39,955 nt of DNA, from assembly GCA_023386155.1 (NCBI GenBank), contig JAEWKH010000064.1:1-39955 (forward strand). Direction: 5' to 3'. Origin of the DNA: Pseudomonadota bacterium. Lineage in GTDB: Bacteria > Pseudomonadota > Alphaproteobacteria > Rhizobiales > Beijerinckiaceae. The notes beneath the pieces are model-generated. The model was not told where the DNA came from. It saw only the letters and a program-made list of their open reading frames with translations, and did not search any database. This document shows, in pieces, positions 25,864-34,134 of this stretch. How positions within the stretch are numbered: position 1 is the first letter of the stretch; each line of letters begins with the position of its first letter. The position numbers and the translations under genes are program-made.

Positions 25864-26080
25864 GGCGTTGTTCCCTCCCCCTTGCGGGGAGGGTCAGGGT
25901 GGGGGTGCCAGCGCCTGACCTTTGTCAGCGAGGCGCAGGTTCACCTCTCCTTGAGGGAGAGGTCGACGCGCGTGAGCGCGGCGGGTGAGGGGTTACAGAC
26001 CTATCCGGCGAGGGCGTACCCCCTCACCCGGACCTGACGGTCCGACCTCTCCCCATGGGAGAGGTGAACCTGCGCCTGAC
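25864..26080. repeat. Large imperfect palindromic repeat between ispH and kefB
   Basis: The roughly 465-base gap between ispH and the antiporter is filled by G/C-rich direct and inverted words. A perfect 20-bp inverted pair lies at 25931-25950 and 26058-26077 (AGGCGCAGGTTCACCTCTCC and its complement). Nested inside are GGGTGAGGGGT/ACCCCCTCACCC arms, and CTCCCCCTTGCGGGGAGG sits at the left edge. The remainder (26081-26249) shows no gene. Similar blocks recur at 36560-36740. Confidence 0.7.
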
Positions 26081-26249
26081 TCAATAAACATTCGATTGGT
26101 CGCTCCCCCCTGCCCCTCCTCCCCGCGAGAGGGAGCGAAGAGGCCGTGCGATGAGGCACAATGCGGAGGAGTTCCCGTCAAGAAACGCTCGCTCTTGACG
26201 GTCAGAATCCCTAGAAAGGTGCAACAGCCCATCACTTTCCCGATTGCTC

Positions 26250-28100
26250 ATGGCCGCCACCGCTTCCCACGTCAGCTTCCTTCCGCCCATCCTGACCTTC
26301 TGCGGGGCGGCGGTCGTGGCCGTCCCGATCTTCCGCCTCCTGGGCCTGAGCGCCGTCCTGGGCTATCTCGCCGCAGGCGTCGCCATCGGGCCGTCGGGCC
26401 TGAGCCTGGCCGAGGATCCGCAGACGATCGCGACCGTTGCGGAACTGGGCGTCGTGCTGCTTCTCTTCATCATCGGCCTCGAGCTCAAGCTGTCCCATCT
26501 CCTGGAGATGAAAGGGAACATCTTCGGCCTGGGATTTGCCCAGATGGCCGTGACGACCCTCTGCCTCGGCGCGGCGGCCTATGCCATCGGCTTCTCGTCC
26601 AAGGCATCCTTCGTCACGGGTGTCGCCGTCGCCTTCTCGGCCACGGCCATCGCCTTGCAGATGCTGGGCGAGAGGAACGACCTGCAAACGCCCTACGGCC
26701 AGCGCTCCTTCGCGGTCCTGCTCTTTCAGGACCTGTCCGTCGTGCCGCTTCTCGCCATCCTGCCGCTCCTCGCCTCCGGGGCGGCGGCAGAGGGCGGTTC
26801 CTTCATGGACCGCCTCCTGGCGGTCGGCGAGGCTATACTCGGCATCGCCGCCGTCGTGCTGATCGGCCGCTATGGGCTCAACCCCTTCTTCCGTGTTCTC
26901 GCCCGCAGCGGTGCCCGCGAGGTCATGACCGCCTCCGCGCTGCTCGTGGTCCTCGGCGCCGCCCTGCTCATGCAGGAGGTGGGCCTGTCCATGGCGATGG
27001 GCGCCTTCCTGGCCGGGCTGCTGCTCGCCGAGTCGAACTTCCGGCACCAGCTCGAGGCGGATATCGAGCCCTTCCGCGGCATGTTGCTCGGCCTGTTCTT
27101 CATGAGCGTGGGCATGTCGATCGATCTCGCCCTCGTACGCGAGCAATGGCTGCTTCTGCTCATCGCGGCGCCCGTCGTCGTTCTCGGCAAGACCATCCTC
27201 ATCATCATCCTGTCGAAGCTGTTCGGCGCGAGCTGGCGCGACGGCCTGCGTTCCGGAACGCTGCTGTGCACTGCGGGCGAGTTCGCCTTCGTCCTCATCC
27301 CCCTCGCCAGGGATATCGGCCTCATGTCCCCGGCAGAGGCGCAGCCGGTCACGGCGCTCGCCGCGATCACCATGCTCCTGGGTCCGCTCCTGTCGACCTT
27401 CGTCGAGCGAATGCTCGCCCGCCGCGGCGTGAGCGAAGAGCAGCCGGACCAGCTCAGCCTTCCGGGTCAGGAAGGCGAGCTTGAAAGCCGTGTCCTGGTG
27501 ATCGGCTTCGGCCGCTTCGGGCAGATCGTGAACCAGGTTCTGCTGGCGCAGGGAATCGAAGCGACCGTCATCGACAAGGATGTCGAGCGCATCCGCGACG
27601 CGGGGCGCTTCGGGCTGCAGGTCTATTATGGCGACGGAACCCGCCTGGACGTCTTGCGCGCGGCCGGAGCCGAGAAGGCCGAGATGATCTGCGTCTGCAT
27701 CGATGGTCACGACGACATGATGAAGATCATCGACATCATCCACGAGAACTTCCAGAACGCCCGCAGCTTCGTGCGCGCTTTCGATCGCGTCCATGCCATC
27801 GAACTCATGAACCGGGATGTGGATTATCAGATCCGCGAGGTGTTCGAGTCCGCCATCGTCTTCGGACGGTCGGCGCTCGAGGAACTCGGGACGGAGCCCG
27901 AGGTGGCGGCCGCAGCGGCCAATGACGTGCGCAAGCGCGATATCGCGCGCCTCGTGCTGCAGAAGGAAGTCGGCACCATGGGTGGCGCCGAGCTGGTGGT
28001 GGGCTCGCGGATCGCCCCTGAACCGCTCACCGTTCCGACAAGCAGGGCCAGGGCTCTCAGCCCGGAAACGCGCGACATTCTCGGCGAAGGCGTATCGTGA
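26250..28100 (+). CDS. Monovalent cation:proton antiporter-2 (KefB/KefC type) with RCK domain
   Basis: The 616-residue inner-membrane protein has about twelve hydrophobic segments (residues 5-385) with the CPA2 signatures GYLAAGVAIGPSGL near 35 and LLFIIGLELK near 75, and a cytoplasmic TrkA-N/RCK domain (about 412-530) starting VLVIGFGRFGQIVNQ with a GxGxxG NAD(H) loop. Relatives export K+ in exchange for protons, often gated by glutathione adducts or nucleotides. The ATG at 26250 is used; a TTG 6 bases upstream is possible. Its stop overlaps the MATE gene, so the two are coupled. Confidence 0.94.
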   Translation: MAATASHVSFLPPILTFCGAAVVAVPIFRLLGLSAVLGYLAAGVAIGPSGLSLAEDPQTIATVAELGVVLLLFIIGLELKLSHLLEMKGNIFGLGFAQMAVTTLCLGAAAYAIGFSSKASFVTGVAVAFSATAIALQMLGERNDLQTPYGQRSFAVLLFQDLSVVPLLAILPLLASGAAAEGGSFMDRLLAVGEAILGIAAVVLIGRYGLNPFFRVLARSGAREVMTASALLVVLGAALLMQEVGLSMAMGAFLAGLLLAESNFRHQLEADIEPFRGMLLGLFFMSVGMSIDLALVREQWLLLLIAAPVVVLGKTILIIILSKLFGASWRDGLRSGTLLCTAGEFAFVLIPLARDIGLMSPAEAQPVTALAAITMLLGPLLSTFVERMLARRGVSEEQPDQLSLPGQEGELESRVLVIGFGRFGQIVNQVLLAQGIEATVIDKDVERIRDAGRFGLQVYYGDGTRLDVLRAAGAEKAEMICVCIDGHDDMMKIIDIIHENFQNARSFVRAFDRVHAIELMNRDVDYQIREVFESAIVFGRSALEELGTEPEVAAAAANDVRKRDIARLVLQKEVGTMGGAELVVGSRIAPEPLTVPTSRARALSPETRDILGEGVS

Positions 28101-29479
28101 TGGATGCTGAGTCCCCGGCGAGGAAGGCGGATACCGGGAGCGAACCTCCGCGCTTCGTGGTCGGCTCGACCATGCGCCACGTTCTCGTCATGACGGGCAC
28201 GGGAGCGGCCGGCCTCATTGCGATCTTCATCGTCGATCTCGTGTCGCTCCTGTACATCTCCTGGCTGAACGATCCGAGCCTGACGGCGGGCGTCGGCCTC
28301 GCCACGGTGGTGATGTTCTTCACGGTCTCGATCAATGTGGGCCTGATGATCCCCATCGGCGCCCTCGTGTCGCGCGCGCTCGGCGCGCGCCGGCCGGACG
28401 ACGCACGGCGCCTGGCGACGTCGTGCAGCCTTCTCATGGCCGTGATGGCGGCGATCGTCAGCCTGATCATCCTGCCGCTGCTGCCGTTGATCCTGAGCAC
28501 CATCGGCGCGCGCGACGAGGCCTATGAGGTCGCGAAGAACTTCCTCTGGATCGCGCTGCCGACGAACGGTCTCATGGCTATCGGCATGGCGTTCTCCACC
28601 GTCCTGCGCGCTGCAGGCGATGCCAAGCGCAGCATGTATGCCACCCTGTCCGTGGCTGCCGTTACGGTCGTGCTCGATCCCATCCTCATCTTCGGACTGG
28701 ACCTGAAGGCCAACGGCGCGGCACTGACCATCAACATCGCGCGCGTCGCCTATGTCTATGTGAGCTTTCTCTATCTCACCCGCGCGCATCGCCTTTTGGG
28801 CAGGCCCAGCTGGAAGGCGATTGCCGCCGATGTCCGGCCGTTCTTCGCCATCGCGGTTCCGGCCATTCTCACCAATATAGCAGCCCCCGTGGCGAATGCC
28901 TTCTTCATGGGCGTGATGGCGCAGTTCGGCGATCAGGCGATCGCCGCCTCCGCGATCATCGACAGGGTCACGCCCGTATCCTTCGCCGGCGTCTTCGCCC
29001 TGGCAGGCGCCATCGGTCCCGTGCTCGGGCAGAACTGGGGCGCGCATCGCTATGACCGCATGAGGCAGACCCTCAAGGACGCGCTGACCTTCACGATCAT
29101 CTATGTGGGCGGCGTGTGGCTGATCCTGTTCCTGGTTCAGGTTCCGCTCACGCGGGCCTTCAATGCGCCGCCCGCGACGGCCGATATCGTCCAGTTCTTC
29201 TGCCAGCTCAGCGGTTTCATCTGGTTCTTCATCAGCCTCGTCTTCGTGGCCAACGCCTCTTTCAACAACCTCGGCTATCCCCTGCTTTCCACTTTCTTCA
29301 ACTGGGGCCGGGCGACCCTGGGCATGATCCCCTTTGCCTATTTCGGCGCCGAGATCGCCGGTCCCAAGGGCGCCCTCGTGGGCATTGGCGCAGGATCCGT
29401 GGTGTTCGGCATCGCAGCCGTCATCACTGCGTTCTGGACAATCCGGCGTTTGGAGAGGCAAGCTGTTCCCGCGGCCTGA
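28100..29479 (+). CDS. MATE family efflux transporter
   Basis: A 459-residue membrane protein with twelve hydrophobic segments in two homologous halves, as in MATE multidrug/Na+ or H+ antiporters. Family-like stretches are VDLVSLLYISWLNDPSLTAGVGLA in helix 1-2, ALGARRPDDARRLA in the loop after helix 2 and NWGAHRYDRMRQTLKDAL in the second half. The start ATG overlaps the antiporter stop (TGATG); the GTG directly before it at 28097 is equally in frame. Substrates cannot be predicted from sequence. Confidence 0.93.
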   Translation: MDAESPARKADTGSEPPRFVVGSTMRHVLVMTGTGAAGLIAIFIVDLVSLLYISWLNDPSLTAGVGLATVVMFFTVSINVGLMIPIGALVSRALGARRPDDARRLATSCSLLMAVMAAIVSLIILPLLPLILSTIGARDEAYEVAKNFLWIALPTNGLMAIGMAFSTVLRAAGDAKRSMYATLSVAAVTVVLDPILIFGLDLKANGAALTINIARVAYVYVSFLYLTRAHRLLGRPSWKAIAADVRPFFAIAVPAILTNIAAPVANAFFMGVMAQFGDQAIAASAIIDRVTPVSFAGVFALAGAIGPVLGQNWGAHRYDRMRQTLKDALTFTIIYVGGVWLILFLVQVPLTRAFNAPPATADIVQFFCQLSGFIWFFISLVFVANASFNNLGYPLLSTFFNWGRATLGMIPFAYFGAEIAGPKGALVGIGAGSVVFGIAAVITAFWTIRRLERQAVPAA

Positions 29480-29526
29480 CGGTCCGGCCGCGGGCGTTTA
29501 CTATCGGGACGGTCGAGGAGGCTGCC

Positions 29527-30261
29527 ATGTTCAACTGGTTCGATCTGATGCGCCAGGCCCAGACCAGTGCAGCCCTGGCGACCCTTGCGCAGCAGTTCAA
29601 TCTTTCAGGCGATCAGACGCAGAAGATGATGGCGGCCTTCATGCCGGCCTTCGCCATGGGGCTGCAGCATGCCACCTCGTCCAGCGATCCAGCCCGCCTC
29701 TTCCAATCCATGATGGGCGGCCCCTACCGGAATTTCTGGCAGGCTGCCGGCAATCCCTTCACGCCGCAAGCGCAGCAGGAAGGGAGGAGGCTCCTCGACC
29801 AGCTTTTCGGCTCCGACGAGATCAGCCGCCGCGTGGCGCATCAGGCCGCCGATTACGCGGGCATCAGCACCGAAACCATGCAGCAAATGCTGCCGCTCTT
29901 GGCTGGCATCATGGCCGGCGGCATGGCGCACTGGATGGCGGCCCAGGCGCAGGTCATCCAGTCCTTCGCGGCCTCGAAGGACGATGCAAAGGACAAGCCC
30001 GGCAGCGCCAACCCCTGGGCGGATCTCTGGGCCGGGTGGATGACCGCGACGGCTCCCGAGAAGAAGCATGCCAATCCGTTCGAGGACATGATGGCAAGCG
30101 TTCTGAACGTGACGCCTCCGACGGCGCCGGAGGAGGCGCCCCCCTCCTCGCCCTCCTTTGACGAGATGATGGAGAAAGGACGCGAGATGCAGCTGCAATA
30201 TCTCGCGTCCCTTCAATCGATCTTCAGCGATGCCTGGCAGAGCCAGGACAAGAAGGGTTAG
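29527..30261 (+). CDS. DUF937-like cytoplasmic protein, unknown function
   Basis: The 244-residue protein begins MFNWFDLMRQAQTSAALATL and contains a helical segment SGDQTQKMMAAFMPAFAMGL and a second TETMQQMLPLLAGIMAGGMAHW, the repeated helix pattern of DUF937/YidB-like proteins. The C-terminal third is low-complexity (EEAPPSSPSFDEMMEKG) and ends in a short helix. A GAGG lies upstream. It follows the MATE gene after 47 bases, and its stop codon overlaps that of the convergent DUF1127 gene. No activity is known. Confidence 0.75.
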   Translation: MFNWFDLMRQAQTSAALATLAQQFNLSGDQTQKMMAAFMPAFAMGLQHATSSSDPARLFQSMMGGPYRNFWQAAGNPFTPQAQQEGRRLLDQLFGSDEISRRVAHQAADYAGISTETMQQMLPLLAGIMAGGMAHWMAAQAQVIQSFAASKDDAKDKPGSANPWADLWAGWMTATAPEKKHANPFEDMMASVLNVTPPTAPEEAPPSSPSFDEMMEKGREMQLQYLASLQSIFSDAWQSQDKKG

Positions 30262-30584
30262 GCGCAGCGCTTGACCAGCGTCACCATGGGGACCACCGGT
30301 CGGGCTGGACGGCGCGGGGGGTCGGGCTTTTCGGCGCGGGAATGCCGCTCCACACTTCGAACCAGCACCCATGACGGATTGCGCGTGAACGGCTCGTCGA
30401 GCGCGCTCCATACGTCGCTGCGCGTCAATCCGATATCCGCGAGCATCCGGTCGTCGAACTCGGCGAGGTGCTTGACCTCACGACGGTGCTTCAGGGCCTG
30501 GACGAGATTCACGAGCGCGCGGGCGAACTGCCCCAGAGCGGCCATCCTTAGGAAGGTCATCGACGACAATGCAGACCGGTTCAT
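30258..30584 (-). CDS. DUF1127 domain protein
   Basis: This 108-residue basic protein contains the DUF1127 (YjiS-like) motif at about residues 22-62: VNLVQALKHRREVKHLAEFDDRMLADIGLTRSDVWSAL. DUF1127 proteins are small, Arg-rich and abundant in alphaproteobacteria; some affect RNA turnover, phosphate or carbon regulation, but this one has a long Pro/Arg-rich tail (residues 85-108) beyond the domain. AAGGAGACC lies directly upstream of the ATG. The stop overlaps the DUF937-like gene tail-to-tail. Confidence 0.9.
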   Translation of the reverse strand: MNRSALSSMTFLRMAALGQFARALVNLVQALKHRREVKHLAEFDDRMLADIGLTRSDVWSALDEPFTRNPSWVLVRSVERHSRAEKPDPPRRPARPVVPMVTLVKRCA

Positions 30585-30617
30585 CGGAGGTCTCCTTGCT
30601 CTCTATCTCGTTCCGTT

Positions 30618-30694
30618 CCCTTGCAACACCTTGCAACGCTGTTTCAGGAGCGTTTCAAGGGCGTTGCAGGCAGTGTTTCAGGGGCGTTGCAGAG
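30618..30694. repeat. Cluster of GTTGCAAGG-like short repeats (cluster 1)
   Basis: Within 77 bases, direct copies of CCTTGCAAC and inverted variants GTTTCAAGG, GTTGCAGG and GTTTCAGG alternate at 10-13-base intervals. The cluster lies between the divergent DUF1127 and lysR genes. A similar cluster lies upstream of eamA. Confidence 0.7.
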
Positions 30695-30792
30695 ACATTT
30701 CTGGGCCTTCACAAGAACACTTATGAAGGGACTCTCACTCAAGCGCCTGATTTTCCTGAGTTTTTCAGGACAGGAATCTTATACCAAACATC

Positions 30793-30845
30793 TTTCATCA
30801 CTTGAAACGATTGTTTGAGATATGTATCATCAACATGATTGATGA
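30793..30845 (+). promoter_or_regulatory. LysR-type operator upstream of lysR
   Basis: TTTCATCAC at 30793 is followed, 34 bases after its first base, by the dyad TCATCA-N7-TGATGA (30827-30845), which contains the LysR T-N11-A core (TCA-N7-TGA). The same two elements at the same spacing precede eamA. The dyad ends 13 bases before the lysR ATG, consistent with autoregulation. Confidence 0.65.
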
Positions 30846-30858
30846 CGAGGGTGGTGCC

Positions 30859-31749
30859 ATGCATCTGCTTGATATCGACCAGCTGAGGACTTTCGTGGCC
30901 ATCGCGGATACGGGGTCGTTCACCCGCGCGGCGGAGATCGTGCACAAGACGCAGAGCGCGGTGTCCATGCAGATGAAGCGGCTGGAGGACCGGGTCGGCA
31001 AGGCGATCTTCGAGCGCGACGGTCGCCTGTCCAAGCTCACCGACGAGGGCGAGCGCCTGCTCGACTACGCCCGCCGGATCGTGCGGCTGAACGCCGAATG
31101 CATGGCCGCCTTCGACGACAACGAGCTCACGGGCCGGGTGCGCCTCGGCCTGCCGGACGATTACGCCGACCGCTACCTGCCCGAGATCCTGGCGCGCTTC
31201 TCGCGCTCCAACCCGAAAGCCGAGGTGACGGTGGTGTGCGAGCCCAGCCACAACCTGATCGAGCGCGTGCAGCACGGCGACCTGGACCTCGCGATCATCA
31301 CCCATGTGGACCGGCGCGGCCCGTCCGAGATCGTGCGCATCGAGCAGCTTCTCTGGGTGACCTCGGCCCGCCACGGGGTGCACGAGGAAAGCCCGGTTCC
31401 CCTGGCGCTCGGCCGCCCCAACTGCCACTGGCGCCACTCGGCCACGGAGGCGCTGGAGAGCGCGAGCCGCACCTTCCGGATCGCCTATGTGAGCTATCAC
31501 TCGACCGCCGTGGGCGCGGCGGTCCTGGCGGGTCTCGCCGTGTCGGTCCTGCCCGAGAGCGCCGTGCGTCCCGGCATGCGGATCCTCGGCCCCTCCGACG
31601 GCTTCCCGGCCCTGCCCTCGTGCAAGATCGGCCTGATCCGCGCCCGCGGCGAGGAGAACCCGCTCGCCGACGCGCTCGGCTTCCACATCAAGCAGTCGCT
31701 CGACAATCTCGGCTCGACCCGCACGATGGCGCCGCTGGCGGCCGAGTAA
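30859..31749 (+). CDS. LysR family transcriptional regulator
   Basis: The 296-residue protein has an N-terminal winged helix-turn-helix (MHLLDIDQLRTFVAIADTGSFTRAAEIVHKTQSAVSMQMKRLEDRVG) and a two-lobed effector domain with the LysR substrate-binding pattern (GRVRLGLPDDYADRYLPEILARF). Start 30859 is chosen for GAGGGTGG just upstream and the usual LysR N-terminus, although the frame is open to a TTG at 30802. It faces the EamA exporter gene and shares its operator layout, suggesting it controls that gene and itself. The effector is unknown. Confidence 0.93.
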   Translation: MHLLDIDQLRTFVAIADTGSFTRAAEIVHKTQSAVSMQMKRLEDRVGKAIFERDGRLSKLTDEGERLLDYARRIVRLNAECMAAFDDNELTGRVRLGLPDDYADRYLPEILARFSRSNPKAEVTVVCEPSHNLIERVQHGDLDLAIITHVDRRGPSEIVRIEQLLWVTSARHGVHEESPVPLALGRPNCHWRHSATEALESASRTFRIAYVSYHSTAVGAAVLAGLAVSVLPESAVRPGMRILGPSDGFPALPSCKIGLIRARGEENPLADALGFHIKQSLDNLGSTRTMAPLAAE

Positions 31750-31754
31750 GCGTT

Positions 31755-31838
31755 GTCCGGCGAAGTGGATACCGGTTCCGCAGGAATTAAGCATCGGAGC
31801 GATCCCAAAAGTGCAAGTCCACTTTTGGGTCCGATGTT
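31755..31838. repeat. Composite palindromic repeat, copy 3 (degenerate A, then B)
   Basis: Module B (31791-31838) has GCATCGG/CCGATG outer arms and CCCAAAAGTG/CACTTTTGGG inner arms. To its left only the tip of module A survives (TCCGGCGAAGTGGATACCGG, 31755-31781 region), starting 5 bases after the lysR stop. Confidence 0.75.
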
Positions 31839-31863
31839 CTAAGACAACGCGACAGCAAAAGCC

Positions 31864-32805
31864 CTATTTCGCCGCCGGCCGCCGCAGCACGAGCACGTTG
31901 CCCACGAGCGCCAGCACGACGCCGATCACCGCGAGCGGCGTCCACACATAGCCCTCGACCAGGGTCGAGACCGTGAGGGCCACGATGGGGAACAGCACCG
32001 TGGCATAGCCCGCCCGCGCGGCGCCGAGACGCCGCAGCAGGGTGAGGTACGACATGAAGGCGAGCACCGACGCGCCGACCGCGAGGTACAGGAGCGAGCC
32101 GATGTACTTCACCGTCGGCTCGATGATGAAGGCGTTGCCGCGCAGGAGGTTGAGCGCCAGCAGCACCGCGCAGCCATAGGTCATGCCCCAGGCCGTGGCG
32201 GAGAGGAGCGGCACGCCCCGGCGCTGCACCACCGTCGAGATCATGTTGCCCGAGCAGAAGAACAGGGTGCCCATCACGCACAGCCCCAGGCCCTTGAGCG
32301 CCGCCGCGTTGAAGCCCGCGCCGGTGATCTCCGGCCAGAACAGGAACACGATCCCGGCGACCCCGATCGCCCCGCCGAGCGCCACTCGCGGCTCGACCTT
32401 CTGGCGGAAGATCACGAAGCTCAGGGCGAGGTTGAACACGGAGGCGAGCGAGAACACCACCGAGAGCAGCCCGGACGGCACGCTCAGCCCCCCGTAATAG
32501 AACGACAGGAAGTTGAACGAGAACAGGCAGACGCCCACCGCCGCGAAGCGCAGGTGATCGGCGAGCGGGAAGCGCACCCGGTGCCCGGTGGCGAGAACCC
32601 AGCCCCACATGAGCACGGCCGCGAGCAGGAACCGCCACAGCACCGACATCTCCGGCGCCACCACCCCGAGCTGCGCCCGGATCCCGATCCAGCTCACGCC
32701 CCACAGCAGCACGGTCGCCGCATAGAGCCCGAGCGTCGTCCCGTCGATCCCCTTCAGGTTCGGCGCGGGCATGGCGGCGGTGGCGTGTCCCGAGGCATGA
32801 CTCAT
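31864..32805 (-). CDS. EamA/DMT family transporter
   Basis: The 313-residue membrane protein has ten hydrophobic segments in two EamA repeats of the drug/metabolite transporter superfamily. Repeat signatures include TVLLWGVSWIGIRAQLG near the N-terminus, FNFLSFYYGGLSVPSGLLSVVFSLASVF at the end of the first repeat and GASVLAFMSYLTLLRRLGAARAGY in the second. Relatives export amino acids, metabolites or toxic compounds. The ATG at 32805, after GAGG, fits better than the upstream 32823. It converges with lysR over a repeat and shares its operator. Confidence 0.93.
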   Translation of the reverse strand: MSHASGHATAAMPAPNLKGIDGTTLGLYAATVLLWGVSWIGIRAQLGVVAPEMSVLWRFLLAAVLMWGWVLATGHRVRFPLADHLRFAAVGVCLFSFNFLSFYYGGLSVPSGLLSVVFSLASVFNLALSFVIFRQKVEPRVALGGAIGVAGIVFLFWPEITGAGFNAAALKGLGLCVMGTLFFCSGNMISTVVQRRGVPLLSATAWGMTYGCAVLLALNLLRGNAFIIEPTVKYIGSLLYLAVGASVLAFMSYLTLLRRLGAARAGYATVLFPIVALTVSTLVEGYVWTPLAVIGVVLALVGNVLVLRRPAAK

Positions 32806-32847
32806 GGCGCTTATTCCTCTCAAGAGACCTGGAATACGCCCGCCGAT

Positions 32848-32900
32848 GCATCAGCACAAATGATGAAAACTGATCGATTTCCCTTGGAACGGTGATGAAA
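32848..32900 (-). promoter_or_regulatory. LysR-type operator upstream of eamA
   Basis: On the minus strand TTTCATCAC (ending at 32892) is followed, at exactly the same spacing as before lysR, by TCATCA-N7-TGATGC (32866-32848). The T-N11-A core is preserved. The dyad lies about 43 bases upstream of the eamA ATG. Confidence 0.65.
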
Positions 32901-32930
32901 CGGACCCCGGCCGGCTCCGCCCTTGCAACA

Positions 32931-33000
32931 AACCCTTGCAACGCCTTGCAACATCCCTTGCAACAGCCTTGAAACAGCGTTGCAAGGCTGTTGCAAGGGC
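32931..33000. repeat. Cluster of GTTGCAAGG-like short repeats (cluster 2)
   Basis: Four direct copies of CCTTGCAAC (32931-32976) are followed by a CCTTGAAAC variant and two inverted copies, GTTGCAAGG, giving a clustered array with 9-13-base periodicity. It lies upstream of the eamA operator, mirroring cluster 1 upstream of lysR. Confidence 0.75.
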
Positions 33001-33072
33001 GAGCGCGAGCAGGATCTGGGCGCGGTGCGAACGGCCAGCCACGCCCTCCCATCCTGCTTCGGCTCCCTCAGT

Positions 33073-33174
33073 CCTCATCCTGAGGAGGTCGCACAGCGAC
33101 CGTCTCGAAGGAGGTTTCAGTGCACTCTGGATCCTCCTTCAAGACGCCGCTTTCAGCGGCTCCTCAGGATGAGG
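33073..33174. repeat. Palindromic repeat of the CTCCTCAGGATGAGG family, full copy
   Basis: Outer arms CCTCATCCTGAGGAG (33073-33087) and CTCCTCAGGATGAGG (33160-33174) are perfect complements. Inner arms CTCGAAGGAGG and CCTCCTTCAAG nest inside. No coding frame is credible in 33001-33319. Confidence 0.8.
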
Positions 33175-33319
33175 TGAGAGGGTGTCCGGTCAGGAAGCAA
33201 GGATGAGGCCGGGACCGCTTTCAGGATCACGCGCAACCAGCCCTCCTCCCCAACCATCTCAGACCTGCCGGAGATGAGTGGGGTGTGAAACAGCGTCCGC
33301 GCACGGGGCACGCCCAACC

Positions 33320-33362
33320 TTGACAATTCCCGCCCAATGTCTATTATGTTCATGTTTTGTTC
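33320..33362 (+). promoter_or_regulatory. Sigma70 promoter with LexA (SOS) box
   Basis: TTGACA (33320-33325), a 16-base spacer and TATTAT (33342-33347) form a near-consensus promoter. GTTC-ATGTTTT-GTTC (33348-33362) exactly matches the alphaproteobacterial LexA operator GTTC-N7-GTTC and would cover the transcription start, so bound LexA should block initiation. The ATG of the HTH gene is 22 bases further. Confidence 0.82.
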
Positions 33363-33384
33363 TATTTTAAACGAAGTCATTGCC

Positions 33385-33969
33385 ATGCCGTCCTCGCCTC
33401 TCTTTCCCACCGCCCGCTCGCCTCACGCGCCGAAGGAGGCCGCCTTTCCCGAGAAGACGGACGAGGGGATGATCGAGGCGATGCGCAAGCTTGTGGAGCG
33501 CACACGCTGGTCCTATCGGGTGATCGGCGCGGAGCTGGGCGTCTCGGCCGCGACCGTGTCGCGCTATGCGCGACAGGAGGGCTGGCAGCGCCCGGCCGCT
33601 CCTCCCGCCCCCGCCCAATCCACCGATGCCGAGGCCACGACGCAACCCGGCGACCGGCGCGAGCGGATCGCGCAGAAGCTCTGGACCCTGGCGGAGCGCC
33701 ATGCGGAGATCCTGGAGACGCAGCCCATCGAGCGCGCCCAGCGCTCCCTCCAGCCGCTCGCCCGCCTCACCCGCACGCTGGGCGAGATCGACAAGCATGT
33801 CCGCGCGCCCCTCCCCGCCCACGAATACGAGATCGACGCCCCCAGGCCCCGCCGCAGCCTCCACGAGCTGCGCGACGAGCTCGCCGCCCATCTGGAGCGC
33901 ATCAACCGCGAGGAGGGCTATGGCTGGGAGGTGCGGGAATGGTGGTTCGAGGGCGGCGGGGGGATTTGA
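33385..33969 (+). CDS. Small HTH protein under a LexA-type promoter, unknown function
   Basis: The 194-residue protein has a helix-turn-helix at about residues 27-66 (MIEAMRKLVERTRWSYRVIGAELGVSAATVSRYARQEGW), a charged helical middle (RERIAQKLWTLAERHAEILETQP, TRTLGEIDKHV) and a conserved-looking C-terminus ending WEVREWWFEGGGGI. The HTH resembles the small DNA-binding adaptors seen in terminase small subunits or transposase N-termini, but no family is assigned. ATG 33385 is preferred, as 33337 lies inside the promoter. SOS induction is predicted. A frameshifted copy of its 3' end lies about 0.8 kb downstream. Confidence 0.75.
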   Translation: MPSSPLFPTARSPHAPKEAAFPEKTDEGMIEAMRKLVERTRWSYRVIGAELGVSAATVSRYARQEGWQRPAAPPAPAQSTDAEATTQPGDRRERIAQKLWTLAERHAEILETQPIERAQRSLQPLARLTRTLGEIDKHVRAPLPAHEYEIDAPRPRRSLHELRDELAAHLERINREEGYGWEVREWWFEGGGGI

Positions 33970-34134
33970 GGGTTCGGCGGGAGGGACGTAAGGTCCGGTC
34001 CTGGCGCGGCGGAGGGGATCCGGCCCGCCTTCGGGCAGGCGTCAGGCCGAGGAATGGAGGCCGTTGCTCGAAAGGGAAACGGCTCCGGCATGGAGAAGGA
34101 CCGCAGCATGGCTTCAACGCGAAAGGAACACGCG

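Noticed and set aside
30618..33000. CRISPR-like array in the GTTGCAAGG clusters
   Set aside because: Words are 9 bases with 1-4-base gaps and mixed orientation; no spacer-sized intervals and no cas genes.
33337..33384. Upstream ATG 33337 as start of the HTH gene
   Set aside because: It lies before the -10 hexamer and LexA box and so would not be transcribed from that promoter.
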